From NCBI RefSeq assembly GCF_003063625.1, contig NZ_CP026605.1, forward strand, positions 144,086 through 208,085: a stretch of 64,000 nt of DNA, in the 5' to 3' direction. This document shows positions 1 through 7,673 of this stretch, one piece after another. The notes beneath the pieces are model-generated. The model worked only from the letters and a program-made list of their open reading frames with translations. It was not told where the DNA came from and did not search any database. Both the position numbers and the translations under genes were made by a program. Position 1 is the stretch's first letter, and each line of letters starts with the position of its first letter. Source of the DNA: Saccharobesus litoralis. GTDB taxonomy: Bacteria > Pseudomonadota > Gammaproteobacteria > Enterobacterales > Alteromonadaceae.

Positions 1-700
1 AATAACCGTGCCACTGGGTAACGTCTTCACCAGTTTGGCTTGCTAAAAGATCGATATTTTTCGCAAAGTTCCAACGATCAGGATCAGTTACATCATCAGG
101 GCGGAACGTGGTGATAACCGTTTTTTCATAACCCGTTCCTTGCAGCTTAGCATGGTGCTGCAAGTCGTCGGTTGCACCCTCAGTTGTGGCTAGCAACTCA
201 ATATTGAAGCGTTCTAATAAAGCACGAGGACGGAACGCATCTGTCACTAATTTTGCATTAATCGTGTCGTAGTAAAAGTCAGCCGTTTGTGGGCTAAACT
301 CAACTTCAAAGCCAAACACTTCGCTAAAAACAAAGTCCATCCAAATGCGTGAAGGTGTGCCATGGAATAAGTAGTAATGGTCAGCGAAAATGTGCCAAAT
401 TTTACGGTAATCAGTTTCTACTTCGCCACCATCAACACGTGGAATGCCAAGGCTTTCTAGCGCAACGCCTTGGCTATAAAGCATTCTAAAAACATAATGG
501 TCAGGAATTATCAATAGCTCTGTGGCGTTCTGAAAACATTCATTACCCGCGAACCAACTTGGATCAGTGTGACCATGCGGACTAATAATGGGTAAATTGG
601 CAACCTCAGCATATAATTCACGACTAATGGCTAACTCGCTAGGATCAGCCTTAAATAGCCGGTCATTATCTAGCACTAATGGTTTGTGATTTACGTCCAC
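1..700 (-). CDS. uxaC: Uronate isomerase, N-terminal part (cut by window edge)
   Basis: Interconverts D-galacturonate/D-tagaturonate and D-glucuronate/D-fructuronate in the cytoplasm, the first intracellular step of hexuronate use. The visible 233 codons carry the metal-binding SPHGHTDPSWF segment near residue 40 and IPDHYVFRMLYSQGV, typical of the glucuronate isomerase family. The ATG at 705-703 is out of frame and soon meets a stop. The open frame starts best at GTG 700-698, about nine bases after a GAGG ribosome site. The C-terminal half lies beyond position 1. A pectin-type operator lies upstream at 847. Family assignment is secure; the start is a judgement. Confidence 0.88.
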   Translation of the reverse strand, partial: MDVNHKPLVLDNDRLFKADPSELAISRELYAEVANLPIISPHGHTDPSWFAGNECFQNATELLIIPDHYVFRMLYSQGVALESLGIPRVDGGEVETDYRKIWHIFADHYYLFHGTPSRIWMDFVFSEVFGFEVEFSPQTADFYYDTINAKLVTDAFRPRALLERFNIELLATTEGATDDLQHHAKLQGTGYEKTVITTFRPDDVTDPDRWNFAKNIDLLASQTGEDVTQWHGY

Positions 701-846
701 AACATTTATTCCTCTAAATAGTTCAGTGTTAATAGGTGGATAATTTCATTGGCAACCTGCAACCATCGACACAATGTTGACTAGGCTATAAAAAGATAAA
801 CGATCTCAAAATTATCCGTCGACGTTTAAGCGTAATATAAACTAAA

Positions 847-862
847 TTGCCACCGGTGGCAA
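847..862. promoter_or_regulatory. Pectin-regulon operator (uxaC / 938 gene)
   Basis: TTGCCACCGGTGGCAA is a perfect 16-bp palindrome between the divergent uxaC and the gene at 938. Its centre lies 154 bp before uxaC and 83 bp before the other start. The same core recurs before eleven-odd pectin genes in the window, as expected for a LacI-family dimer site. Confidence 0.85.
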
Positions 863-937
863 CCAATGTTAATCTAAACACTTTAAAGTTAGTAAAATGT
901 TAAAAATATAATTTTCTAAATAAAAAAGAAGGTTCAT

Positions 938-1789
938 ATGTGGTTAACAATAACCAAGTTATTCCCCTTGCTATTACTTGTGAGCGTATCAATACAAGCT
1001 AAAAATGACATCCGTGTTCCAGGAAATAAACAGGCTAGTTCACTACCTGTTACCTTACTTAAAACCATGGCGCAAACTAGCGACCAATTCCAACTCGTTT
1101 TTCCGTATGATCAACAAGGTGAAATTACAAAATCCAGAATATTAAGTGATGTTAAAAATGGTCAACTAGATGTGCATTGGAGTCAATCAAACGCCAAGTT
1201 TGAACAAGACTTTCAAGCGATTTATATCCCTATTTATCGGGGCTTAATCGGTTTTAGAATTGGCATTGTACCCAAATACAAGCGAGATTTACTTCAACAA
1301 GTCAGTTCGTTAAGCCAACTGCAAAAATTTACAGCTGGCTCTGGCACTCTGTGGTCTGATACGCGTATTTTGGAACACAATGGTTTACCTGTCGTTAAAG
1401 AGCAGAAATACCCCAATTTATTCCCTATGCTAGAAGGGCAACGCTTTGATTATTTTCCACGAGGCTTGCATGAGCCTTGGCGAGAAATAGAAAAATGGCA
1501 GCAATACAACCTGATTGTAGAACCCCACCTATTAATAAAATACACAGCTCCTTTTTACTTTTTTGTTGCTAAAGATAATCAAGCATTAGCTCAGTTCATC
1601 ACCCAATCATTAAATGAGTTATATGCAACGGGTCAATACCAAGCTTTGTTTTTTGCTGATCACGATGTCGCCACCGCACTCGCCAATGCCGGACTCGAAA
1701 AAAGAACCGTCATTGAATTAACCAACCCTAACCTCACAGCCCAAACACCGTTAACTCAAAAACACCTTTGGTATGATCCGTTTGAATAA
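938..1789 (+). CDS. Periplasmic solute-binding-like protein (family 3 type)
   Basis: A 283-residue exported protein with an N-terminal signal peptide (hydrophobic stretch ending near SIQA-KND). The overall pattern is that of type 2 periplasmic binding proteins without an adjacent permease. A clear paralogue lies at 46993-47850 on the other strand; both share a PRG-x-x-EPWREI block and a YFFV segment. The start has an AGAAGG ribosome site five bases upstream. It is divergent from uxaC with a pectin operator between them, so it may respond to pectin breakdown products. Ligand and role (uptake, sensing or scavenging) are not known from sequence. Confidence 0.7.
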   Translation: MWLTITKLFPLLLLVSVSIQAKNDIRVPGNKQASSLPVTLLKTMAQTSDQFQLVFPYDQQGEITKSRILSDVKNGQLDVHWSQSNAKFEQDFQAIYIPIYRGLIGFRIGIVPKYKRDLLQQVSSLSQLQKFTAGSGTLWSDTRILEHNGLPVVKEQKYPNLFPMLEGQRFDYFPRGLHEPWREIEKWQQYNLIVEPHLLIKYTAPFYFFVAKDNQALAQFITQSLNELYATGQYQALFFADHDVATALANAGLEKRTVIELTNPNLTAQTPLTQKHLWYDPFE

Positions 1790-1790
1790 G

Positions 1791-1815
1791 TCTGCAGGGG
1801 CTGCAGCATTTTTAT
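1791..1815 (+). terminator. Possible intrinsic terminator
   Basis: CTGCAG-GGG-CTGCAG followed by CATTTTTAT just after the stop of the binding-protein gene. The stem is short, so this is only a weak call. Confidence 0.4.
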
Positions 1816-1865
1816 ATCACTTTTTCAGTGAGCAGTCCCTTAAACTCATTATAAACACGGCTTTA

Positions 1866-1887
1866 AATTTGACTATATAATCAAATT
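1866..1887. promoter_or_regulatory. Inverted repeat before XRE gene
   Basis: AATTTGA, eight bases, TCAAATT, ending 11 bp before the XRE start. Two half-sites 8 bp apart resemble the layout of HipB operators, so this is a likely autoregulatory site. This is inference from architecture. Confidence 0.5.
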
Positions 1888-1898
1888 AAATTGGTGAT

Positions 1899-2147
1899 AT
1901 GAGAGATATTATTGGGCTAGAGTTACGAAAAGAAAGAAAGAAACGAAAGTTATCTCAAAGCGAATCTGGCTTACCGTTGCAACTGGATGCGGCGGTTATT
2001 TCGCGCATTGAAAATGGTAAATACACTGGCAGCCTAGCAACATTTGAAAACTACTGTAATTTACTTGGGTTTGAATTATCAATAAAAACGATTGAACATT
2101 CGCCTCCAAGTTTTGATGAACTTGATGAGTTATTTGGAGACGAATAA
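1899..2147 (+). CDS. XRE-family HTH protein, HipB-like orphan antitoxin
   Basis: An 82-residue protein that is almost entirely one helix-turn-helix domain: basic RKERKKRKLSQ start, AAVISRIENGKY recognition region, then an acidic tail FDELDELFGDE. That tail is common in HipB-like antitoxins. The inverted repeat at 1866 suggests autorepression. No HipA-like kinase follows: the frame opened by GTG 2150 stops after 17 codons. It is therefore either an orphan antitoxin or a stand-alone regulator. The domain assignment is firm; the antitoxin role is inference. Confidence 0.7.
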   Translation: MRDIIGLELRKERKKRKLSQSESGLPLQLDAAVISRIENGKYTGSLATFENYCNLLGFELSIKTIEHSPPSFDELDELFGDE

Positions 2148-2375
2148 CTGTGGAGAAATTAAATTTACCCTATCAGATAAAATCACTGTCAGATTGTCAC
2201 TAATTAGCGACTTAAGCTACGGGCTTCTAATTATTTATAATAAGCCTTATTATAGGCGCGATACTTAGCGTCAGAGCCCCTACTTTTGGTGCCTGCAGAG
2301 ATGCAGGCCCACAGAAACTTGATACTTTCAAACGATTATTTTAGACAAGTAGATACAACACTTTTTACTCAGCCA
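2148..2375. other. Intergenic stretch, no gene supported
   Basis: It holds a 17-codon open frame at 2150-2203 without a recognisable domain, and a small hairpin CCTGCA-GAGA-TGCAGG near 2290. Nothing else is supported. Confidence 0.5.
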
Positions 2376-2414
2376 AATAAAAAAGCCCCACTGCATAGGG
2401 ACACACAGTGAGGC
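2376..2414 (-). terminator. Terminator of gnd
   Basis: On the minus strand GCCTCACTG and CAGTGGGGC form a 9-bp stem with G-U pairs, followed by TTTTTTATTT. It lies 37 bp after the gnd stop. Confidence 0.8.
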
Positions 2415-2450
2415 CGAACTGAGCAACTAGGTTGCTCGCACACACAAAGT

Positions 2451-3920
2451 TTAAACGTTGTAGGTAGTTGACGCGGTATCACCACCGCGTCCGGTCCAAT
2501 TCGTATGGAAAAACTCACCGCGTGGTTTATCGACTCTTTCATAGGTATGCGCACCAAAGTAGTCACGCTGCGCCTGCAATAGGTTGGCCGGTAAACGTTC
2601 GGTACGATAACCATCGAAATAGGTTAGAGCTGAACTTAAACAAGGTACAGGTACCCCATTCGCCACTGCGGTGCTAATGACATTACGCCAACTACTTTGG
2701 GCAGACGAAACCGTGTCCATAAAATACGGATCGAGTAATAAATTGGCTAAATCTGGCTGTTGGTCAAAGGCTTCTTTTATCTTGCCTAAGAACGCAGAAC
2801 GAATAATACAACCACCGCGCCACATTAATGCAATCGCGCCATAATTTAGGCTCCATCCAAACTCTTTCGCGGCTTCTTTAAATAAAACATAGCCTTGGGC
2901 ATAAGAAACAATTTTAGATGCCAACAGCGCTTTGCGAATATCTTCAATAAACGCGGCTTTATCGCCTGTAAATTGTTTCGCAGGACCTTGGATCAGTTTT
3001 GCCGCGGTAACACGTTCAGCTTTTTGTGCCGATATACAACGCGCAAATACCGCTTCACCAATTAAGGTTAACGGCACGCCTAAATCCAATGCAGTTACCC
3101 CTGTCCACTTACCTGTACCTTTTTGCCCAGCAGTATCTAAAATATCTTCAACTAGCGGGCTACCATCAGCTTGTTTATAAGCAAAAATATCGCGCGTGAT
3201 CTCAACTAAATAGCTATCAAGCTCAGTTTGGTTCCAATCCGCAAACACTTGATGCAATTCATCAGCCGATAAGCCCAGTACTTCTTTCATTAATTGGTAA
3301 GCTTCACAAATCAGCTGCATGTCGCCATATTCGATACCATTGTGGACCATTTTCACAAAATGACCGGCACCGGCATCACCAACCCAATCACAACAGGGCA
3401 CGACTAACTCGCCTTGCTCATTAGCCACTTTGGCCGAAATACTTTGAAAAATATCTTTAACATGTGGCCAAGCAGCAATGGCTCCGCCGGGCATAATTGA
3501 AGGCCCCTTCAAAGCGCCCTCTTCGCCGCCTGAAACCCCAGCACCAATATAATGTAAACCTTTGCTAGCTAAATACTCGGTACGACGATTTGAGTCTGGA
3601 TAATGGGTGTTACCACCATCAATAATAATGTCGCCCGCGTCTAAATGCGGGATAAGCAACTCAATAAAATCATCAACCGGTTGCCCAGCTTTCACCATCA
3701 ACATCACTTTACGAGGTGTCGCCAATGACGCAACTAGCTCTTGAATATCTTTTGCTCCGCGTATCGTTTTACCTGCCGCACGACCCGATAAAAACTTTTC
3801 GACCTTTTCATAACTACGGTTATACGCAGTCACCGTAAATCCTTTACTGGCCATATTGAGTACTAGGTTTTCACCCATTACGGCTAGGCCTACAAGGCCA
3901 ATATCTGACTTATCTTTCAT
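2451..3920 (-). CDS. gnd: 6-phosphogluconate dehydrogenase, decarboxylating
   Basis: Oxidises 6-phosphogluconate to ribulose-5-phosphate and CO2 with NADP+ in the pentose phosphate pathway. The 489 residues match the family length. The N-terminus has the Rossmann motif GLAVMGENL (residues 11-19). The substrate region GAGVSGGEEGA (about 128-138) and catalytic KMVHNGIEYGDM (about 190-201) are intact. It follows uxaE on the same strand but a strong terminator separates them, and no pectin operator lies directly before it. Its position next to a gluconokinase-epimerase fusion suggests it handles carbon arriving as gluconate from uronates. ATG start with GGAG upstream. Confidence 0.95.
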   Translation of the reverse strand: MKDKSDIGLVGLAVMGENLVLNMASKGFTVTAYNRSYEKVEKFLSGRAAGKTIRGAKDIQELVASLATPRKVMLMVKAGQPVDDFIELLIPHLDAGDIIIDGGNTHYPDSNRRTEYLASKGLHYIGAGVSGGEEGALKGPSIMPGGAIAAWPHVKDIFQSISAKVANEQGELVVPCCDWVGDAGAGHFVKMVHNGIEYGDMQLICEAYQLMKEVLGLSADELHQVFADWNQTELDSYLVEITRDIFAYKQADGSPLVEDILDTAGQKGTGKWTGVTALDLGVPLTLIGEAVFARCISAQKAERVTAAKLIQGPAKQFTGDKAAFIEDIRKALLASKIVSYAQGYVLFKEAAKEFGWSLNYGAIALMWRGGCIIRSAFLGKIKEAFDQQPDLANLLLDPYFMDTVSSAQSSWRNVISTAVANGVPVPCLSSALTYFDGYRTERLPANLLQAQRDYFGAHTYERVDKPRGEFFHTNWTGRGGDTASTTYNV

Positions 3921-3955
3921 TTATATTTTGCTCCGCACTTATATTTTGCTCGCAC
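3921..3955. repeat. Short direct duplication before gnd
   Basis: Two near-identical copies (18 and 17 bp) of TTATATTTTGCTC(C)GCAC directly upstream of the gnd ATG. The copy next to the ATG carries its ribosome site. Confidence 0.7.
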
Positions 3956-4044
3956 TCAGGGCGTGTTGAATTGATCAATGGTGGTCACTGGTATTGTATT
4001 AGGGGGAGATCAGTGACCCTGTCATATAAGTAAATTAACTTTGT

Positions 4045-4096
4045 TTTCAAAAAACGAGGTGCAGCCAGGGAGACCACACGAATTACGCTGCACCTC
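4045..4096 (-). terminator. Terminator of uxaE
   Basis: GAGGTGCAGC (4056-4065) and GCTGCACCTC (4087-4096) form a perfect 10-bp stem. On the minus strand it is followed by GTTTTTTG. It lies 42 bp after the uxaE stop and separates that operon from gnd. Confidence 0.85.
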
Positions 4097-4138
4097 ACAA
4101 AATAGTGTCTTCTCGCTCAGACTAAAGATTTTGCACAA

Positions 4139-5386
4139 TTAACCAAAAATTCGGGTTAAGTGACGATCTAAAATATTTTCTGTTACGTTCTTATCGATAA
4201 TCGCCTTGTTCTCTTTTAACGCATTTAAGTATTTATCACCCATTTGCGCAGCCACTTTGTAACCAACGTGTAGCAACTGGCGTAAATTTGGATTGTACTC
4301 AGGGTGCGCTAAATCATGACGTAAAGCATTCGCGTATTGCTGCCCTGTCCAGTTTTGAACGTCAGCTACTGCTGGCAATCCAGCAGGATCAATATCAATG
4401 ACTGTTGCGTAAGGAGCACATAACTCATCAAACTTATCCATTGATTTAGCGTAAACCGCTTTGGCAATTTCTAAGCCTTCGCCACCCGCTTCAGCTAAGC
4501 CGATCAGCTCTTCTAACCAAGTTGTGCCCGCGGTTTTTAAGTGAATACCGGCATTGTGTTTCTTTAAACAACGACCAATCGCAGGATAAATAGAGAATTT
4601 ATCTGAGCCTGAGTGCACGCTTAATTTTAGTGTTTCAGGCAAACCAAATTCTTTAATTGCAAAGTCGATAACCGCTAAATCTTGGTCAAACTCTTTTTCA
4701 AATTGCACAACATCACCCACATAATCGACCCCTTTATTAAAGCGACCCGTGAATTTAGGCGCGATAGTTTGTGCTGGAATACCCTCAGCCGCAATAGCAC
4801 TTAAAATGAAGAATAACTGTAATGGCGTTTGCGGATCTTCACATTCGTCCATTGATACTTCGGTGACAAATTCTCCGACTTTTTCATCAGCAATTTTGCG
4901 ATAAATTTGTCCAGCTAATTTAACCGCGCCTAAAAACTCTTTAGCAATTGACTCGACTGTTTCTGCTGTCACGCTAAACGCTTCATCAATACCTGGAATC
5001 GTTAATTCACCTAAATATTTTTCTTGGGCAGCAACAAAAGCATCGATATCTGCTTGTGGCGCAGCTAAACCAATTTGTTCAGCCACATCCAAGGTAAAAA
5101 AGTCACTGCAATCAATAAAGCTATCCACAGTCGTCAATTGAATGTGATCAGCATCAACATAATAGGGTAATTGCCAGCCTTTCACCTTTACCGCTGCATC
5201 CGCTTCGTCGCGTAAACTTTGCGGCACAGTACCTATAATTTGATGCTCACGATTCGATTTATTCCAAACCGGAAATACTTCTAAGCCAAATTTTTCTTTG
5301 GCATCTATCATAGCTTGTAATTGAGCCTCTGCTTGATGGCCAAATCGATCACCAACACCCATTGTGTACTTTGCAATTTTTTTCAT
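4139..5386 (-). CDS. uxaE: Tagaturonate epimerase (UxaE family)
   Basis: Converts D-tagaturonate to D-fructuronate, letting galacturonate enter the fructuronate/mannonate branch without tagaturonate reductase and altronate dehydratase. The 415-residue protein begins IAKYTMGVGDRFGHQ and carries WNKSNREHQIIGT, YYVDADHIQLTTVDSF and SVHSGSDKFSIYPAIG, blocks I recognise from the UxaE family. It has its own operator 39 bp upstream and a strong terminator after it. With uxaC and uxuB in the same regulon it completes galacturonate to mannonate. The family is recalled rather than searched; the alternative is another sugar-acid isomerase of the same fold. Confidence 0.82.
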   Translation of the reverse strand: MKKIAKYTMGVGDRFGHQAEAQLQAMIDAKEKFGLEVFPVWNKSNREHQIIGTVPQSLRDEADAAVKVKGWQLPYYVDADHIQLTTVDSFIDCSDFFTLDVAEQIGLAAPQADIDAFVAAQEKYLGELTIPGIDEAFSVTAETVESIAKEFLGAVKLAGQIYRKIADEKVGEFVTEVSMDECEDPQTPLQLFFILSAIAAEGIPAQTIAPKFTGRFNKGVDYVGDVVQFEKEFDQDLAVIDFAIKEFGLPETLKLSVHSGSDKFSIYPAIGRCLKKHNAGIHLKTAGTTWLEELIGLAEAGGEGLEIAKAVYAKSMDKFDELCAPYATVIDIDPAGLPAVADVQNWTGQQYANALRHDLAHPEYNPNLRQLLHVGYKVAAQMGDKYLNALKENKAIIDKNVTENILDRHLTRIFG

Positions 5387-5418
5387 TTTCGCCTCTCGTT
5401 GTTATGACACAACCATTT

Positions 5419-5432
5419 AGCCACCGGTGGCA
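5419..5432. promoter_or_regulatory. Pectin-regulon operator (uxaE)
   Basis: AGCCACCGGTGGCA, centre 39 bp before the uxaE start. It differs from the consensus only at the first base. Confidence 0.85.
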
Positions 5433-5452
5433 TTTCCGGTAAACTCAGGTTA

Positions 5453-6136
5453 TCACTGTAAAATCCAAACCAATCCTAATGTCGCTGCACATAAACCCAG
5501 TGCTTGACTAAACCACTGATGAGCCTTCTGGCTATACTTGTAAAGCATACGATTTAGCTGGCCAAAGCCTAAACCAAATACTGTCATGCCAAGTAAACAA
5601 CCTAGTGAAAACATCAGCATATAAATAATGGCGCCTACAACTTGGCCTTGCATCGCTACTGGGATCAATGCCAGTGCTGGCGCGCTACCTGCCATACCAT
5701 GCAACCCACCAACCAGTATAGGTTTGTGATCATGACGGCTTGTTTGTATTTGTTTTTCTAACCTAGATTGTTGTGTAACCCAGTGTCGATGAAATCTTTG
5801 ACCATGCTGATGGCGTTTTAAATGCAAATTGCCTTTATTAATTTGCCAAATCAAACCTAAGCCTAAAACGATAAGCACGCCGCCAACCATAAGCTCAGCC
5901 ATTTGGGTGATAGCGGCGGGTAGATGCAGATTAAATACAGTCAAACCAATCGCTAAACCCAGCAAGATCAACCCATGACCACATCCCCACTGCGCGGCGA
6001 ACTTGATCATGGTTGCGACTTTGCGCTTAGACTGACTCAGCGTAGATACCGCCATCACATGATCAGCATCAAATGCATGGAGCAAGCCCATTAAGGCTCC
6101 CGCGGTTAAAATGGCAAAAGATTCAAGCATTGACAT
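5453..6136 (-). CDS. Nickel permease, NiCoT/UreH-like
   Basis: A 227-residue membrane protein with about six hydrophobic segments. LLHAFDADHVMAVS near residues 18-31 matches the HA-x-DADH metal-transport signature of nickel/cobalt permeases. A second conserved stretch, GGLHGMAGSAPALAL, sits in the second half, and a His-rich loop (KRHQHGQRFHRH) lies between. It starts 14 bp after larB ends, in one operon with larB, larE and the gluconokinase-LarA fusion. This points to supplying nickel for the pincer cofactor. Cobalt or other metal transport cannot be excluded from sequence. Confidence 0.8.
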   Translation of the reverse strand: MSMLESFAILTAGALMGLLHAFDADHVMAVSTLSQSKRKVATMIKFAAQWGCGHGLILLGLAIGLTVFNLHLPAAITQMAELMVGGVLIVLGLGLIWQINKGNLHLKRHQHGQRFHRHWVTQQSRLEKQIQTSRHDHKPILVGGLHGMAGSAPALALIPVAMQGQVVGAIIYMLMFSLGCLLGMTVFGLGFGQLNRMLYKYSQKAHQWFSQALGLCAATLGLVWILQ

Positions 6137-6150
6137 GATTTATCTCACAC

Positions 6151-6825
6151 TTAGTTTTCAAACATGTTTAAGGTTTTAATAGCCGCTACAGCAGCACCAA
6201 ACCCGTTACCAATGTTAACGGTCACAATTCCTGGTGCACAAGATGCAAGTGCGCTTTCTAAAGCGGCTTTACCACCTGCAGATACGCCATAACCCACTGG
6301 GCTTGGTACCGCAATAATCGGGGCATGGATCAAACCTGCTAGCACGCTAAATAACGCCCCTTCCATTCCGGCTACTGCGATAATAATTTTATGCTTTTGG
6401 ATCTCGGGTAACTTTTCAGTTAAACGCCATAATCCTGCTACACCCACATCGCAAATTAAAGGAGCAGCGTAGCCATTAAATTGCAAAGTTCGCGCGGCTT
6501 CACGTGCTACCGAAATATCGGATGTCCCCGCAGCCACAATACAAACGCCAGGTTTTAAATTGTTGTCTTGTTCATTTCTACTTACAGCGTCCGTCAGCAA
6601 AATTGCCGTATTTGAGCTTGGATCAAAATCTAATTTTGCTTGGTGTGCATGACTCAAGGTTGCAAATTGCTGGGCACTTAAGCGTGTCAAAAATATACAG
6701 TTATTAACGCTTATGTTATGGGCAATAATCGCATCAAGATCCGCCGTCGCTTTACCTGCGCAAAACACGGCTTCAGCAATACCGGTACGCTCTGCTCGCT
6801 GTGAATCCCATTCAAACGGCTTCAC
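6151..6825 (-). CDS. larB: Nickel-pincer cofactor biosynthesis carboxylase/hydrolase LarB
   Basis: LarB carboxylates nicotinic acid adenine dinucleotide and hydrolyses its phosphoanhydride, the first step of nickel-pincer nucleotide synthesis. The C-terminal half shows the PurE-like AIR-carboxylase fold: AGTSDISVAREAARTL, DVGVAGLWRL, VAGMEGALFSVLAGL and PSPVGYGVSAGGKAAL. The frame is open further upstream to 6894, deep inside larE. GTG 6825-6823, however, has GAGG seven bases before it and gives the family N-terminus KPFEWDSQRAERTG-AEAVFCAGK. This start overlaps the larE stop by 14 bp, implying translational coupling. Confidence 0.9.
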   Translation of the reverse strand: MKPFEWDSQRAERTGIAEAVFCAGKATADLDAIIAHNISVNNCIFLTRLSAQQFATLSHAHQAKLDFDPSSNTAILLTDAVSRNEQDNNLKPGVCIVAAGTSDISVAREAARTLQFNGYAAPLICDVGVAGLWRLTEKLPEIQKHKIIIAVAGMEGALFSVLAGLIHAPIIAVPSPVGYGVSAGGKAALESALASCAPGIVTVNIGNGFGAAVAAIKTLNMFEN

Positions 6826-7624
6826 GATAAGCCTCTTTTCCAACAAAAGCTGAGCCACGTTGATACAAGCGAATACCACTAAATAAGTTACCACTGCGTT
6901 GGCACAAGGCTTTAGTGACCGCTTGAATATCGGCCATAATTGCCCCTTCGGGTAACGGTGCCATTTCTAAAATAACGCCTTGGTAAGTCATTCGGCAACG
7001 CACATCATGACGGCTTTCAAGAATGGCGTTAACCGCAGACTCTACTTTATCAATAAACTTCAAATCAGCAGGCAGTATACCAATACCCGTTTCCACTCGA
7101 CTGGCTAAACAAGGCTGACTCGGTAACGTTTGTAAATCAAACAAGCCCAAGTGTTTAGCGATGGCGTATATATCCTGCTTGCTAATGCCCACATCAACAT
7201 AAGGATGAACCACTTTTTGTTGTTCAGCAGCCTGTAAACCGGGACGAAAGTCGCTGAGATCATCGGTATTGGTACCCGACATAACAACGCCTGAATTAGC
7301 AACAGACAAACGCTTATACAAATTAGATTTACAGTAATAGCAACGATTAATTGGGTTTTTTAAGTAGTTATTATCCGCAAATTCCCCCGCATCAACCAAC
7401 TTTAGGTTCCACTCGTAACGTCCGGTATAATCAAAAATTCGCTTCATTGCTTGTTGCGGTACCGCGGGTGAATGCGCATGACAAGCAGTCGTACTTTTAG
7501 GGTAATACAGATGCGCAATAAAGCTTAACACCATACTGTCTATTCCCCCGCTAACCGCTATGGTCATTTTAGGAAACGTGCCTAAATGCGCGACTAACCG
7601 CTCTATTTTATCACTTGTATTCAT
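6812..7624 (-). CDS. larE: Nickel-pincer cofactor sulfur insertase LarE
   Basis: LarE adds sulfur to the pyridinium-3,5-biscarboxylate intermediate of nickel-pincer nucleotide synthesis. The PP-loop motif AVSGGIDS (residues 23-30) activates the carboxylate with ATP. Three cysteines stand at C95 and C98 (NRCYYCK) and C172 (PCLASR). This is the pattern of the three-cysteine type, which binds a [4Fe-4S] cluster and takes external sulfide, rather than the single-cysteine sacrificial Lactobacillus type. The 270-residue length fits the family. It lies 49 bp after the fusion gene and overlaps larB. No larC is visible in the window. Confidence 0.92.
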   Translation of the reverse strand: MNTSDKIERLVAHLGTFPKMTIAVSGGIDSMVLSFIAHLYYPKSTTACHAHSPAVPQQAMKRIFDYTGRYEWNLKLVDAGEFADNNYLKNPINRCYYCKSNLYKRLSVANSGVVMSGTNTDDLSDFRPGLQAAEQQKVVHPYVDVGISKQDIYAIAKHLGLFDLQTLPSQPCLASRVETGIGILPADLKFIDKVESAVNAILESRHDVRCRMTYQGVILEMAPLPEGAIMADIQAVTKALCQRSGNLFSGIRLYQRGSAFVGKEAYREAV

Positions 7625-7673
7625 AACGTTACTCTCACCACAAACAACCCAATCAACCTAACGACAAACCGTT

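Noticed and set aside
2150..2203. HipA-like toxin gene start after the XRE gene
   Set aside because: The frame ends after 17 codons and the peptide does not resemble the HipA N-terminus.
2273..2300. Shared AGCCCCTACTTTTGGT phrase with 46861
   Set aside because: Only 16 bases match and the flanks differ, so it is too little to define a repeat family.
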